Part shown: in pieces, positions 25,301 through 34,195 of the stretch | Layout of the letters: each line of letters opens with the position of its first letter | How positions within the stretch are numbered: position 1 is the stretch's first letter | Assembly (NCBI RefSeq): GCF_963678635.1 | Contig: NC_087068.1 | Span: forward strand, 10,112,027 to 10,176,026 | Source: Symsagittifera roscoffensis | Lineage: Eukaryota > Xenacoelomorpha > Acoela > Convolutidae | Direction of reading: 5' to 3' | Length of the DNA: 64,000 bases | Program-made: the position numbers and the translations under genes | Notes under the pieces: model-generated | What the model saw: the letters and a program-made list of their open reading frames with translations, nothing else | Told to the model about the DNA's origin: nothing | Databases searched by the model: none

Positions 25301-25462
25301 ATTTAATTTAATTACCTGTTTGAGCACAGTAGACTTCCCGCATTCCGCTGTTCCCAATAGCAGGATCGAAATCGTCCTTCGCATTCTCTCCTCCTGATCT
25401 TTAATTCCTCTGTCAATATCATTTTCTCTACCCAAACAAGGAAACAAATCTCGAAGGCACAT
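13294..25462 (-). CDS. Divergent heterotrimeric G protein alpha subunit, six exons
   Basis: Six exons on the minus strand splice by GT-AG junctions with matching phases into a 384-residue G alpha subunit. This is the membrane-associated GTPase that couples seven-helix receptors to effectors. Motifs: P-loop GTAECGKS at 37-44 (usual form GAGESGKS; the GxxxxGKS skeleton is kept), switch I RKQTSGI at 189-195 (arginine finger R189 and Mg-binding threonine T192 kept), switch II DVGGQR at 215-220 (catalytic Gln 219), NKTD at 289-292, and THATDP at 353-358 (usual TCATDT, so Cys became His). The C-terminus ends SAGLLY with no cysteine four residues from the end, so it is not a pertussis-toxin-type substrate. 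The N-terminus (MCLRDLFPCLG) lacks the Gly2 myristoylation signal but has Cys2 and Cys9, possible palmitoylation sites. At 384 residues it is slightly longer than typical (about 350-380); residues 99-129, in the helical domain, look inserted. The subfamily cannot be assigned. Introns 4 and 5 are swollen by transposons. Confidence 0.9.
15515..15790 (-). repeat. tRNA(Lys)-related SINE-like repeat, copy 1
   Basis: On the minus strand, 15602-15541 reads like a tRNA: an A-box-like GTGGTTTAGCGG, an anticodon-arm-like GACTCTTAAACTC, and the B box GGTTCGAATCTC. The anticodon arm is closest to lysine tRNAs. The adjacent 15603-15790 is shared with 17905-18080, so the repeat unit is larger than the tRNA part. 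It lies inside G alpha intron 5. Confidence 0.6.
15955..16420. repeat. Interspersed repeat family (about 470 bp), copy B
   Basis: Same block order as copy A (11464-11975) and copy C (17345-17830), ending at TGTATAAGAGTCTGAACTAC. It lies in G alpha intron 5 and is diverged from the other two. Confidence 0.7.
16747..16947 (-). CDS. G alpha exon 5
   Basis: 201 nt, phase 0 at both ends, acceptor GGGTTTAG and donor GTGAGA. Encodes residues 296-362, starting EKLKHVPLTVCYSDYP and ending with the guanine-specificity segment THATDP and EAFQ. The exon boundary after this motif is at the same place as in many animal G alpha genes. Confidence 0.9.
17345..17830. repeat. Interspersed repeat family (about 470 bp), copy C
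   Basis: Third copy, closest to copy A: both share CATAGCCAATCGAAGATTG and TTTAAGCTGTTTGAATTTCT. Located in G alpha intron 4. It is followed directly by a SINE-like unit (17845-18080) and then by the non-LTR element. Confidence 0.7.
17845..18080 (-). repeat. tRNA-derived SINE-like repeat, copy 2 (degenerate)
   Basis: Matches the flank and tRNA-like part of copy 1 at 15515-15790. Shared phrases include GAGAACAGATGCT, then GCAATTTC, and TTGGTTAGAAAAAAG. The B box is mutated to GGTTCCAATCT. Confidence 0.5.
18165..18533 (+). CDS. Non-LTR endonuclease, C-terminal part
   Basis: The frame is open upstream through KTRGGGIMIQ, a motif common in this endonuclease family. It continues with VVLAYVPP, LTGDINIDTL (the GDxN metal-site motif) and TDHFLI near the end (the SDH-type catalytic histidine motif, here TDH). 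The N-terminal half with the first catalytic residues is absent. After TDHFLII the frame is lost; translation in another phase continues the protein at about 18549. Confidence 0.8.
   Translation: MIQLGDKVNLLEQLESGIPESLSILVEVSGKQFIVVLAYVPPRYDKVKFVDELDKELERLAQYKVPIILTGDINIDTLQKNKLQQSYLNTITANGFELLSKSATRISDTSETCTDHFLIIIL
18549..18908 (+). pseudogene. Non-LTR linker region, first duplicate
   Basis: 119-codon frame between endonuclease and reverse transcriptase, lysine- and asparagine-rich, with NAPWFAKGLKNSFIKRNRLY, a motif typical of the linker in CR1/Jockey-like proteins. It is identical to 19559-19918. Confidence 0.65.
19081..19476 (+). pseudogene. Reverse transcriptase N-terminal part, first duplicate (truncated by duplication)
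   Basis: 131 codons carrying the early fingers motifs: CGIDEISNLFL, ARVLPLHKADS and NYRPISLLSSCSKVIE. The frame stops at the duplication junction, where the second duplicate begins. Confidence 0.85.
19559..19918 (+). pseudogene. Non-LTR linker region, second duplicate
   Basis: Exact copy of 18549-18908 in the second unit of the tandem duplication; this unit is the one continuous with the rest of the reverse transcriptase. Confidence 0.65.
20091..20867 (+). pseudogene. Non-LTR reverse transcriptase, fingers and palm
   Basis: 258 codons: NYRPISLLSSCSKVIEKIMH, HRQFGFRKKF, FFIDLKKAFDTRDHKILL (the first catalytic aspartate lies in this palm segment) and TGIPQGSVLGPL. A frameshift follows immediately; the YINDI and FADDT parts are in the next phase. 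Confidence 0.9.
20848..21081 (+). pseudogene. Non-LTR reverse transcriptase, catalytic FADDT segment
   Basis: 77 codons, FLVYINDIQHAV then FLFADDTNISC (the catalytic Asp pair) and WLCSNKLTLNSDKTTLINF. Bounded on both sides by frameshifts. Confidence 0.9.
21056..21544 (+). pseudogene. Non-LTR reverse transcriptase thumb and C-terminal region
   Basis: 162 codons with KYLGVIVDDKLKF (the typical post-palm motif), YYMSNIKPIIQYGLLVYGG and MQRKIVRMICFKRKFDT, as in CR1/Jockey-like proteins. A stop ends the recognisable protein; further element sequence to about 22259 looks like a decayed tail and 3' untranslated region. Confidence 0.85.
22303..22528 (-). CDS. G alpha exon 4
   Basis: 226 nt; acceptor GTATTCAG, donor GTAAGT. 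Completes Arg220 of DVGGQR, then YERKYW and through to FLNKTDIFI (residues 221-295), containing the NKxD guanine-binding motif. A frame extending upstream to 22605 is intronic. Confidence 0.92.
23001..23367 (-). CDS. G alpha exon 3
   Basis: 367 nt; acceptor TTGTTTCAG, donor GTAGGA. Encodes residues 98-220, including the rest of the helical domain, switch I (R189-I195) and switch II (DVGGQ, R split by the intron). A stretch rich in Pro, Ser, Asp and Glu (about residues 108-128) has no counterpart in typical family members that I can place. Confidence 0.92.
23810..23954 (-). CDS. G alpha exon 2
   Basis: 145 nt; acceptor GTTTCAG, donor GTATAT. Encodes residues 50-97 (MERKYNRAAFEEQRKICAKV and onward), corresponding to the linker and first helices of the helical domain. 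The phases join cleanly to exons 1 (phase 0) and 3 (phase 1). Confidence 0.85.
23940..25260. repeat. G alpha intron 1 with fragments of an interspersed repeat
   Basis: Segments at about 24015-24110 and 24945-25240 resemble about 3935-4290. Shared phrases include GGTCGACC followed by TTTTCCGAGCTC, CACCCCTCAAAAT-type sequence and AACTGGATGTCRTAA. Nothing codes here. Confidence 0.5.
25316..25462 (-). CDS. G alpha exon 1 (start, P-loop)
   Basis: 147 nt from ATG to donor GTAATT, 49 residues starting MCLRDLFPCLG and ending TAECGKSTVLKQ. Ending the first exon right after the P-loop is common in G alpha genes. This ATG is the only in-frame start giving an N-terminal helix of normal length. Confidence 0.88.
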
Positions 25463-26640
25463 TTTGGTCAATATAATTTATATTCAACTTTGATTTATTT
25501 CAGCAAATTGAACATAAAACTTCACATCGAATCGGTATTAAGGTCTAGAAATGAATTGTTAGTTCTGAGCTAACAACCCAATGTATTAAACCCAGCGACA
25601 TGCATTTCGACCATTCAAGCCGTCATACATCTTTACATACGATTTTCGACACGATCAAACAGACGTTCGGTGACATCGTATTGACCGAAAGCTCTTTCTT
25701 TCAACTCATGTCTACTCAGATTTTAGAATAATACCAGACGATCGTTTAATTGAAACCTAATTTGCTTGCCTAAGCTAGGACAAGTAACTAGCTCATCCAT
25801 GAAAACTTTACTTAAAATACAAATTATGGAAAAATTTACATGCCCCAAAAATTGAAATTAATCATTCCCTGAAAACAACCATTTTCAAAAAATTGCTAAT
25901 TGTGAAAAACAATCCAATTTAACTTGGCCTAAGAACCAGTCATAAAACTTTATACCAGCGATACACCGGATATTGTGCAGCTCGAACGGAATATCCCGAT
26001 CTTCAGTTCGCGCCGAGCATTCTGTTCGCATTTGAGCCGGAAACAAAATTATAAAAAATTATAAGATTAACATCTTTGAGGGGCCGAAAAATCCCCCTGA
26101 AACTACAATGAACAACACTTGCAGCTATCATGAAAATTGCTTACAGCACAAGAAAAAACCGCGATGCAGCAAAGTCAGCCGACAAAACTTGAGCAGGCAA
26201 ATGAAAATCCAACCATTAAAACGAATTCAAATTCATACATATTGAAAAAACAAGGATACCCGGTTACTGAACAAGTAGCACAGAATGTTTAAGCCATGGT
26301 CTTAAAAACACAAACAAAGTTTTCATTCCAAATTAGTATCAATCTTTCTGCGTGGTCTAATAAAAGAATCTGAACGAAAAATTGAAACTCAGGAATATTT
26401 GATAGACATTGTAAACTAGGCAAACTGGACAACAGTTTTTGCAGGAAAAAAACTAAAAAAACCCAAATCAAGAAGAAATTTTCGCAGGCATTTATTGAAT
26501 TTGAAGTTTTTAACTCCCAAATGGCACTAAAAAACTCCAAAAACAACTAAGTTTTTACGGCCTAAATTAAGCATCAATAAGCTATTGTAAGACTGCTCCC
26601 TCGCAATATTCGCTCGAATTTAGACTTCAAATCAAAAAGT
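25463..26640. other. Upstream flank of the G alpha gene
   Basis: No gene recognised. It may contain promoter elements or a non-coding first exon of the G alpha gene on the minus strand, but no core promoter motif stands out. Confidence 0.4.
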
Positions 26641-26699
26641 TTAAACCTGTTTGGCTGGGACTATTTCTTGCAACCTTTTTAATGTCGTTCTGTTCAAGA

Positions 26700-28860
26700 C
26701 TGAGAGGGCTATAATATATACTAGCAAGCCGGCCTCCAGTAATCAATTGACTCGAAAAAAAATTGTTTTGATCAAGCTATCTAAGCAAAGAAAATTTGAA
26801 CAATTTCAAGATGAGCATATCGTAAATCGGTTTGAAAAAATTTTAGGTTTCGTAGAACGAATCGGTTCCCAAAAAATTGATGTTTTTCTAAGCAAGCTAT
26901 TCAAGCTGCATTTTTGAATTAATTCAAAATGTTTCATGAAGCAAATCGGAAGGCGAAAATTTAGGTTTTTCTTGGAACTCATTTCAAGCGATGAAACATT
27001 GAATTATTTAAAGTTGTTTCATAGCGCGAATAGAATTGCGAAAAAAGTGAAGTTTTTCTAGGCAAGCTACTAAAGCACGGAAACTTAAAAAAAATTCACA
27101 ATGCTCGTTGAGCGAATCAGTTAGCGAAAAGTAAAATTTTTTCTTAGTAAGCTATTCAAGCGATGAAACTTTGAAATATTTCGCAAAAGATTCAAATTTT
27201 TCTAATCAAACTATTAGAGCTATGGGACTTGGAACTATTTCAAAGTTTTTCATTGAATGAACGCTGGCTATTAATATTATGCTTTGAAACGTTTTAGAAC
27301 AAATTGGTTCACGAAAAGCTAATCTTTTTTCTAAAGCAAGCTATTCAAGCTATACACCTTTGAAACCAACTACAGCGAATCGGATAGCGAAAAAATGAAA
27401 TTTATTTTGAAGCCACTAAAAACCATAGAAACTTTGGTTTTTTGATATTAGTTCATAAACTTAACTGGATAGGAACCATTTCAAGATTTTCTACTGAAGC
27501 CAATCATCTGATGGAGTTTTTAACCATTTCAAGATATTTGCCAGATCAAAGTGATTAGCAAAAGAAAACAAGTTTTGGTATGCTAGCTACTTGACCTAAG
27601 CTTTGATACGCGTCACCTTAATTGATAACCGGTTCTTGAAAAGCCTATGTTGTTCTTGAGCAAGCTATTCGAGTTGGGGACGTTTGAATTACTTCAAAAT
27701 TTTTTATGGACCGCATCAGTTCGCGAAATGTTGAAGTTTTTCTGAGCAAGCATTTTAAGTCAGAAAACTATGAACTTATTCATATCGTTTATGGGATCGA
27801 ATCTTTTGCAAAATAGTTTTATATGCTATTCAATTTCAAATCGTTGCATGAAGCCAATCTGATGGCCACAAAGTTAAGTATTTCTAAGCAAGCTAGTTAA
27901 GTTATAAAACTTCAGAATATTTCAAGTTATTTCATGAAGTTGAAAGAGAAAAAAGAGCTAGCAAAAACGATAGCATGCTCACAGTTTTTTCAGCAGGCTA
28001 TTCAAGCTATTTAATTTAGAAGTTTCCAAAAAATTTGGTTGATCGAATCGGTTCGCAAAAAAAATTAGATTTTTCTTCGCAAGTTTTTTTAGGTGAAAAA
28101 TTCAAAATAATTCAAGTTAGTTTGTATCCCGAATCAGATTGCGAAAAGCTTAAAAATTTCTAAGCAAGCTTTTGAAGCTATGAAACTTCGAATTATTTCA
28201 AATCAAATTATTTCAAGCTATATAACTTTGCATTACTTCAAGTTATTTTGTTGACCAAATCGGTTCACGACAAGTTAAATTTTTCCTGGCAACCTTTTAG
28301 AGCTATGGAACTTTGAACTATTTCAAATTAATTTATAAACTGAATTGGTTCAGGAAAAGAGTTAATTTTTTAGAGCAAGCTTTTAAAGCTATGATGTTTG
28401 GAATTATTTCATTGTTGTTTCATAGACCGAACTGTTTTGCGAAAAGTTAAAATTTAAATAAGCGAGCTATTAAAGCTCTGAAAACTTTAAATAATTAAAA
28501 TTATTTTGCAAGAAGCTTGCTTACAAAATGTTTGCGAAAACTTTGCTTCAAAATTTTACGCTTTTCGAAAAACGATTTGGTCTTTGAGATAACTTGAAAT
28601 ATTTCAACGCTTTTCTAAGCACACGATTCATGCACTGAAACTTTTGAATTTCTCAAGTTTTATCAAGGGGCAAATCGGTTGAGGCAATGAAACTTTGAAT
28701 TATCTCAAGTTTTCACCGGCGAAACGTGTATATTTTTCTCAGCAAGCTATGCAAGTGATGAATCTTTGTAAAATTTCAAAACAATTCATAGTGCAAATCG
28801 GTTTGCAAACAGCTAGTTTTTCCAGCAAGGAGGTTCCTGTTTTTAGTTGGTTCAATTCAG
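26700..28860. repeat. Highly diverged tandem array, period about 85 bp
   Basis: Variants of one theme recur about 20 times: TTTTTCTAAGCAAGCTATTC, AAGCTATGAAACTTTGAATT, ATTTCAAGTTATTTCAT, then a GAATCGGTTCGCGAAAAG-like block. Distances between successive AAGCAAGCTAT-like blocks are mostly 80-90 bp, with a few irregular. The array is a decayed satellite. Open frames inside it (for example 26651-26917) are by-products of the repeat. Confidence 0.75.
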
Positions 28861-29234
28861 AATGAAACAATCTACGAACGCAACTTTCGGAAAAAAGGAC
28901 AGGCACTGTCTAGCCTTGAAAATGAATTATGTTCATCTTGTCTACAGAATTGAATTTTTGTCGAAAACAATTCTAGAATATTCCAGACTTAAGAAAAATT
29001 GGAAGTTCTAGAACATTCATGGCCTTCTCTTAAACGTTAAGCCTCAAGAATTTTTTAAACGTTGCATTCCACAAAGCTAAAACATTGCGTTCAATTAAAC
29101 TTAGTGTCCATAGCGCATTCGGATTTACATTTATTATATAAGATCACTCGACTCATTACGATGATAAATTGCGGTATTTGATTTTGGGTGGGAAAAAAAG
29201 AAAAAATGAAAAACCCAGATACAAAGTTCCTGCA

Positions 29235-30545
29235 CGTTTTTCAAACGGTCGGAACAGCAAGGAAATTGCAATGAAATACTTTTTTGTGAATATCAGTAAC
29301 GGTGTTGAATGTGAAATTGTGATAATTAGTTTCATTGTGCCCTTCGGTCATTTTAGGAAGTTTGGACCTGTCATGCTCAGTTTTCACGCGGTGACTGAAA
29401 TCAGAACCGGCAAGCTGAAAACACGCTTGAAAAACACGAAACTTATAAAAACCAGTTGAAAGTTATGAATTCACTTGAATTTTTTTTTAATTACAAATTT
29501 GCGTTACTGGAGTCAACTCCAGTGTTTTGATCAAGATGCCGTGAGAATCTTAATGTATTTAATAGGGCGTATTTTATCTGATTAAAATAAGTCTTAACTT
29601 AATAGTCAGAACAAAACTGGAGAGCCGTTGTGTGAGCGGCAACTAAAGCCTTTGAAAATTGAGTGAAACAGACACCGTGTCATAGGGTAATGGATAAAAC
29701 TGAAAAATACCTAGAAGCAACGCTTTTTTGCAGTTTCATTCGATAATAGGGTGAGTTTTGTATCATGAAAAAAATAGAATACAAACTACCAGAAGTTTAG
29801 AGTCAAACCAATTCAAGGTAATGAATGACACTGATGATTCCGCGCTGTTAAATATTGAGAAAACATTAACAAAGGGATGTGCGTGGCGGTCATAATGAAG
29901 GAAAGTTTCCTTTTGGATATTTTAAATTTCGTATAGAACCATTTTTTTTTCACCATTTTTGCCTGATTTTCACGCCACAACTGAAAATCAGTAAGAAGAG
30001 AACAAGAAAAAAAGGACACAACAGCCGTTCTGAAAATGCGGGAAAGTCGTATAACAAAATCATTCTTGATCAATTGCTGATTGCAATTAAGGCGGGTATT
30101 CAGATGTACCAAAAACGCGAAAACAGTCGCTTTGAACCAATCGCCCGGAAGTACATACCGACGGAAAATAAAGAAGGGTCTTTAAACGAGTGGCTAGCAT
30201 CTAAACACAGCTTCACATGCTTTTAAGCGTCTCTACCAAAGCCAGTTCAATGTGTGGTCCATTAACATCGGGTCGACAAAATCATTACTAATCAAGGCTA
30301 TCGGCCAAACCGCGCAGATTTACTTAATTATATGAAAAAATAGTGGACTCATGGCTGGGTCTCAGTATCCCCAGACCACGAGGTCCCTTATAATAAACAG
30401 GGCTATTACTTATTATCATCTTATTATTGTTTTTGTTCAGTAGAGGAAAATCATCATATCCATCGGAGATGGATTAACCCTTTCACTCAACTCCTAGCTT
30501 CTCATTATCTGAAAACGAACTTGATGTTAAATAATTCAATTCAGG
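29235..30545. repeat. Interspersed repeat family 'R30', copy 1
   Basis: Shares with 30935-32280 the blocks GAAATTGCAATGAAATACTT, TTGTGCCCTTCGGTCATTTT, TAATAGGGCGTATTTTATCT, ACACTGATGATTCCGCGC, TTGATCAATTGCTGATTGCA and GTACATACCGACGGAAAATA. It ends with the CAGTAGA…AAATCATCAT and CTCCTAGCTTCTCATTATCTG blocks. It includes the uninterrupted site GGGTCTCAGTATCC (30357-30370), the empty version of the insertion found in copy 2. The small open frames in it are mostly poorly conserved between copies. Confidence 0.8.
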
Positions 30546-31556
30546 ACATTTCGGGAAGCTAAAAGTGGTTTTAACTCAGTATTTTAACTAAAAGTTGTTC
30601 TTAACTCAGTAGGTCTGGCCATGGCTCGGATCTAAGGTCTTAGGGTGAATATGCAAACACACGTTTTCGCACATTTTTGTGCATCTTCAGGTTTTAAAAT
30701 TCTTAACTATCTGTACAAAGTGATCAAAGATCATAAAAAGTGTCAAACACATCATTCTTTCAAAATTTAAAAAATTCAACCAATCACAACTTTACAAATA
30801 TTACTGAAATTATGTAACAACTATTATGTAACAATTTTAAACATTCAGTCATGTACACGTTAACTCTAGGCCAAGTGGTAACGAACCTAGAGAGATTTAA
30901 AATTAAATAAAGCAGATAACAAAAAAAAACATCTGAAATTGCAATGAAATACTTATTTGTAAAATACCAGTAAAGGTGTTGAATGTGAAATTGTGATAAT
31001 TGGTCTCATTGTGCCCTTCGGTCATTTTATGAAATTTGGAACTGTCATGCTCAGTTTTTACGAGGTGACTGAACATCAGAACAACCAGCCATTCAGTTGC
31101 TGAAAAACACGATCTTGAGACCAGTTGCAATTCACAATTGTTCGACATAATTTACTTGCTCGATTAGAAATGTGTTTAATCCTGACAGAGAAATCCGAAA
31201 AAGCCAAAGAAAAGGGCAAAAGTTCCAAGTTCAAGTGAATTTTATCCTTATCGATTGATAAGGTGTCCCAATGAACCAACCTGACGCTCCTAAATCTTCT
31301 ACAAAATTATAAAAACCAGTTGAAAGTTATTAAGTCACTTGAATTTTGTTTAAATTACATAGTTGCGTTTTTGGAGTTAACTCCGGAGTTGTGATTAAGA
31401 TGCCGTGAGAATCTTAAAGTGTTTAATAGGGCGTATTTTATCTGATTAAAATACGTCTCAACTTAAAAGTCAGAACATAACTGGAGAGTCGCTGTTGAGA
31501 TCAAAGCGGCAAATAAAGCCTTTGAAAATTCAGTGAAACAGACACCATGTCACAGA

Positions 31557-31698
31557 AAAATGCCGAGAAACAACGCTTTTTTGCAGTACCATTTGATAAT
31601 AGGGTGAGTTTTGTTTCATGAAAAGAAACTGAAAAATGCCGAGAAACAACGCTTTTTTGCAGTACCATTTGATAATAGGGTGAGTTTTGTTTCATGAA
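31557..31698. repeat. Two tandem copies of a unit of about 73 bp
   Basis: AAAATGCCGAGAAACAACGC followed by TTTTTTGCAGTACCATTTGA and a GTTTTGTTTCATGAAAAGAAA end occurs twice, nearly identical. R30 copy 1 has a single unit (29704-29775), so this is a local slippage or unequal exchange. Confidence 0.85.
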
Positions 31699-32525
31699 AA
31701 GAAAATAGAAAACAACCTACCAGAACTTTTAGAGTCCGAACAATTCACGGTAATGAATAACACTGATGATTCCGCGCAGTTAACTATTGAGAAAAACATT
31801 AAAAAAAGGGATGTGCCAGGCGGTCATAATGAAGGAAAGTTTCGTTTTGGATTTTCTTTTAAATTTCGAATCGAACCATTCTTGCCTCATTTTCATGCCA
31901 CAACTGTTTTCACTCAGTAAAAAAAAAGAACAAGAAAAAAGGACACAACAGCCGCTTTGAAAATGCGAGAGTCGTATAACACAATCATTCTTGATCAATT
32001 GCTGATTGCAATTGAGGTGGGTATTCAGATGTACCAAAAACGCAAAACATTCGCTTTGTAACCAATCGCCCGGAAGTACATACCGACGGAAAATAAGCTA
32101 GATCTTTCAACGACTAGCTAGCGTCTAAACAGCTTCACATGCTTTTAACCATCTCTACCAAAGCCAGTTTAATGTGTGATCCATTAACATCGGCAGGGCA
32201 AAGTCATTTCTATTCAAGTCTATCGGCCAAACCGCGCAAATTAACTTAGTTATATGCAAAAATAGTGAACTCATGGCTGGGTCTCAGTGGTGGCGTGTCA
32301 CGGAGCCGAATACCCGGATAGCCGAAAAATAAATTCGTTCCCGGATAGCCGAAAAATAAATTCGTTCCCGGATAGCCGAAATTTTGGATCTACTTAACAA
32401 TTACCCCCTCCCTTCTACCCTCTTACCCATTTCTTAGTGGTACCATAGGAAGGGAATACTGAAGAGATCCTACAAACTTACTTAAAAACATTGTTTTCTT
32501 ATTTCGAATAACCTTTTTCTCTACC

Positions 32526-32560
32526 CACCCCCCCCCCCCCCACACACACACACACACACG
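32526..32560. repeat. Poly-C and (CA)n simple repeat
   Basis: A run of C is followed by about nine CA units, inside the 952-bp transposon. Confidence 0.95.
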
Positions 32561-32714
32561 CTTAGTCCGTTCATCCTTCCTTCCCACTCCCTTCCCCTGC
32601 TCCCAATTACCCATAACCCCTACGCACATTTACCCCACCATGCCCCCCTCCCGACAAACAAAAAAAACTATTAAGGGCCCCCAACCGAAATTATAAACGA
32701 TTATAATGTTAATG

Positions 32715-32913
32715 CAGGGGCGGATCTAGGATTTTCTCGAGGGGGGGAGGGGGGACAAATGCTTTAAAAAACAGTCCAAAAAGCGTTTTTAGGCACTTTT
32801 TGGAAAATTTTGATAAATATATTGGCGCCAAATATGTCGGCAAGGGGTCGAATCGCCTCGAATCCTAAAAAGCAAACTCCACCCACCCCACCCCCCCCCT
32901 AAATCCGCCCCTG
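32715..32913. mobile_element. Nested hAT-like MITE
   Basis: The left end CAGGGGCGGATCTAGG and the right end (reverse complement CAGGGGCGGATTTAGG) have the hAT-type terminus. The element is 199 bp with G- and C-rich subterminal runs. The flanking 8-mers (TGTTAATG and CTTTGGTT) do not match, so its target duplication is lost or rearranged. Confidence 0.7.
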
Positions 32914-32921
32914 CTTTGGTT

Positions 32922-32985
32922 CTGTAGCGGATTTAGGGGGGGTCGAATCCCTTTTTTGAAAATCCCCCCTCGAGAATTTCCTCTG
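32922..32985. mobile_element. 64-bp hAT-like MITE remnant with 8-bp flanking duplication
   Basis: Begins CTGTAGCGGATTTAGG and ends CTCGAGAATTTCCTCTG, resembling the ends of the adjacent MITE. CTTTGGTT is present on both sides (32914-32921 and 32986-32993). Confidence 0.65.
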
Positions 32986-33772
32986 CTTTGGTTGTTGAAG
33001 GGGTGAAATCCCTGTAGTAGTCGGACTTTTGCTGTTAATTAATTCAATGAGAGTAAAAGTATTAGCCAATCAAATCTCTTAAGAATGTTCGGAATTTTAT
33101 TAGCTATAACAGGCTGCAAAATTTTTTGTCCAATCAAAATGCGCCTCAATTTAGTGAACAGTTTCTGATTTAATTTAAATAAAACCGGAGGTATTTAGTT
33201 TTTTTGGCTATCCGGGAATGCGGCTCCGTGGGTACGCACCGTCTCAGTATCCCCAGACAACGAGGTCACTCCTAAAAACAGGGCTACTATTATGTACTAT
33301 ATTACTATTGATTTTGTTCAGTAGATAAAAATCATCATCTCCATCGAATATGGATCAACCCTTTCCCTCAACTCCTAGCTTCTCATTATCTGACAACGAA
33401 CTTGATGTTATTCAATTCATTTCAGGAAATTTCGGGAAGCTAAAAGTTTTTAACTCAGTATTTACAGACTTCCCCGAGACCAATACGAATTCTTGAAACC
33501 GGTCGATGAACTGTCTTCTTGACGACCATGAGGGGTAGCAAAATTCTCCAAAATGTCAACGACTTTTTGAGAGCTGGGACATGTTCTTTAAATAATTTCA
33601 TTTTCCTGCGTAGGTTTTGGAGCGGGCTTTTCAATTCCTATGAGCGCCACTTGGTTCTCCACAATTTTTTTCTGTTCTTTCAAAAACCGAATAGCCAGCC
33701 ACAAATTCCGAGAATGACGTGAATTTTCTGTTCCAGGTACTATTTCACCTCTCGCAAAAATTAATTGTTGAA

Positions 33773-34195
33773 ACATTCGCCCGGAAGTACATATCGACGT
33801 AAAATAAAGCTAGGATCTAAAACGAGTGGCTAGCGTCTAAAAACAGCTCTACATGCTTTTCACCGTCTCTGCCAAAGCCAGTTTTTTAGGTGGTCTTTCT
33901 AACATCGGGTCGACAAAAACGTTACTGCTTTCGGCTTTGGTCAAAACACTCAAATTAACTTAACTATATGCAAGAATATTGAGCTCATGGCTGGTTCTCA
34001 GTATCTTCAGACCACGAGGTCACTCCTAAAAACAGGGCTACTAGTATGTACTTTATTACTATTTTTTTTTTCAGTAGATAAAAATCATCATCTCCATCGA
34101 AGATGGATCAACCCTTTCCCTCAACTCCTAGCTTCAAATTATCTGAAAATGAATCTGGATGTTAATTAAATTGAATTCAAGACATAATAAGGAAG
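33773..34195. repeat. R30-related repeat, left flank of the large retroelement
   Basis: 33773-34090 matches 53922-54239 in the same orientation at roughly 90% by eye. Shared phrases absent from the 30-kb copies include GTCTTTCTAACATCGGGTC and AAAACGTTACTGCTTTCGGC. After 34090 it continues with family sequence (CATCTCCATCGAAGATGGAT) that the right copy lacks. Confidence 0.75.

Larger units (their letters stand above)
32289..33240. mobile_element. 952-bp non-autonomous DNA transposon with exact 8-bp target duplication
   Basis: The ends are inverted repeats of about 41 bp. The left end has GGTGGCGTGTCACGGAGCCG, then ATACCCGGATAGCC. The right end, reverse-complemented, has GGTGCGTACCCACGGAGCCG, then ATTCCCGGATAGCC. 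The 8 bp GTCTCAGT lie on both sides (32281-32288 and 33241-33248). R30 copy 1 has the same site uninterrupted with one GTCTCAGT (30359-30366). Behind the left terminus the unit CCCGGATAGCCGAAAAATAA followed by ATTCGTT is repeated in tandem. An 8-bp duplication fits hAT, Merlin or P-type transposases; the GG-start favours Merlin-like over hAT, tentatively. There is no transposase gene. Confidence 0.92.
30935..33450. repeat. Interspersed repeat family 'R30', copy 2, split by a DNA transposon
   Basis: Same blocks as copy 1 in the same order, interrupted at 32289-33240 by a terminal-inverted-repeat element and resuming at 33241. It also contains an internal duplication (31557-31698). Confidence 0.8.

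Noticed and set aside
26651-26917. 88-codon plus-strand open frame
   Set aside because: Runs into the decayed 85-bp tandem array; no protein features.
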